From: Tardiphaga robiniae | GTDB taxonomy: Bacteria; Pseudomonadota; Alphaproteobacteria; Rhizobiales; Xanthobacteraceae | Assembly (NCBI RefSeq): GCF_013359755.1 | Contig: NZ_JABMCJ010000093.1 | Span: 186,001-250,000 of the forward strand | DNA: 64,000 nucleotides | Reading direction: 5' to 3' | Part shown: positions 63,336 to 64,000 of the stretch, in pieces | Layout of the letters: every line of letters starts with the position of its first letter | Position numbering within the stretch: position 1 is the stretch's first letter | Notes under the pieces: model-generated | What the model was told of the DNA's origin: nothing | Databases searched by the model: none | The model's input: the letters and a program-made list of their open reading frames with translations, nothing else | Translations under genes and position numbers: made by a program

Positions 63336-64000
63336 ATGACCAGCGCAGACACGTCGGCTACAGCCTATGAACCGTCGATGGCGGAGCCGCGCAGGTGGAC
63401 CCTGCGGCGGCTGTTCGTGCCATTGGCCGTTGGCTTGGCACTCCTGTCGTCATGCCTGACCTTCCTCGTCCTGAATGGCCTCACGCCGATCGCGCCGACC
63501 CATCAGGTCGTCGTTACCTTCCTGCTGATCAATGCCGCCAGCGTCCTCCTGCTGGTCCTGATCATTGCGCGGGAGATCTGGAAGGTTGTCCAGGCGCGTC
63601 GCAGGGGCAGGGCGGCGGCCCGGCTACATGTGCAGATCGTCAGCCTGTTCTCGGTGATCGCCGTGCTTCCGGCGGTACTCGTTTCGATCGTCGCCAATGT
63701 GACCCTCGACCGCGGCCTCGATCGGCTGTTCTCCGGCCCAACCAAGGCGGTCATCAACAATTCGCTCGTGATTGCCAGCGCCTATCTGCACGAGCACGGC
63801 CAATTGATTGGCGGTGATATCCTCGGTATGGCCGACGATCTCGCGCGCATCCAACCGCTTTTCTATCAGGACCGCGGTACGTTCCGTTCGTTGATGCTGG
63901 CAAATGCAACCGCGCGCAATCTGCCGGGCGCCATGTTGATCGACAAGGATCGCAACGTCATCGAACCCGACCAGCCCGGCATCAAACAGGAATTCTCACC
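63336..64000 (+). CDS. ntrY: Nitrogen regulation sensor kinase NtrY, N-terminal part
   Basis: Starts at ATG 63336 and runs off the window, so only about 221 residues are seen. Two N-terminal membrane helices (about 23-45 and 58-78; LFVPLAVGLALLSS and LLINAASVLLLVLII), a third at about 98-118, then a periplasmic sensor region (LFSGPTKAVINNSL, YLHEHGQLIG). This matches the NtrY topology and position after ntrC. The kinase domain lies beyond the window. Confidence 0.9.
   Translation, partial: MTSADTSATAYEPSMAEPRRWTLRRLFVPLAVGLALLSSCLTFLVLNGLTPIAPTHQVVVTFLLINAASVLLLVLIIAREIWKVVQARRRGRAAARLHVQIVSLFSVIAVLPAVLVSIVANVTLDRGLDRLFSGPTKAVINNSLVIASAYLHEHGQLIGGDILGMADDLARIQPLFYQDRGTFRSLMLANATARNLPGAMLIDKDRNVIEPDQPGIKQEFS

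Overview
The window is high-GC chromosomal DNA of an alphaproteobacterium. It is most likely a member of the Bradyrhizobium / Rhodopseudomonas / Afipia / Tardiphaga group. I infer this from gene content and order: ispDF facing dusB-ntrB-ntrC-ntrY, popZ next to valS, lipA next to a COQ10/RatA-like gene, an aapJQMP transporter, many paralogous liv-type transporters, and a rhizobial-type palindromic repeat. No 16S rRNA gene is present, so the genus is not proven.

Layout. 1-4.65 kb: end of an unknown protein, then a coupled three-gene molybdenum hydroxylase cluster (large subunit, [2Fe-2S] subunit, dihaem c-type protein). 4.7-10.45 kb: an accessory-looking stretch of small unknown proteins, a stand-alone response regulator, a hybrid PAS-PAS histidine kinase and tRNA-Arg. 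10.96-18.4 kb: alpha-2-macroglobulin-like protein coupled to penicillin-binding protein 1C; a palindromic repeat is built into the 5' end of the latter. 18.4-22.2 kb: GT39 membrane glycosyltransferase, PAP2 phosphatase, GT2 glycosyltransferase and LAB_N small membrane protein, together a likely lipid A/LPS sugar-modification operon. 22.2-30.5 kb: cystathionine beta-lyase, the aapJQMP amino-acid importer, a 5'-truncated cysteine synthase pseudogene and cyclopropane fatty acid synthase. 31.2-40.3 kb: a complete four-gene RND efflux operon with two different RND pumps. 40.4-43.1 kb: DTW-domain protein, small proteins, tRNA-Cys, LysR regulator. 43.4-48.2 kb: a liv-type importer with the LivM permease and LivG ATPase fused. 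48.2-55.2 kb: small protein, tRNA-Asn, a degenerate Pcm-like protein, TolC, PopZ, ValS. 55.2-64 kb: alkyladenine glycosylase, LipA, COQ10-like protein, CinA, IspDF, then dusB-ntrB-ntrC and the start of ntrY, which runs off the end.

How the genes work together. Two modules are tightly coupled by ATGA or TAATG overlaps (molybdenum hydroxylase; A2M-PBP1C), as are the RND pumps, the liv system and dusB-ntrB. The nitrogen cluster carries a perfect GCAC-N7-GTGC NtrC-type site inside its own predicted promoter, pointing to autoregulation.

I did not find a defence system, CRISPR array, prophage, insertion sequence or biosynthetic cluster. The most interesting items are the repeat-derived N-terminus of PBP1C, the truncated cysK, the candidate lipid A glycosylation operon, the NtrC site, and several small proteins of about 40-75 residues.
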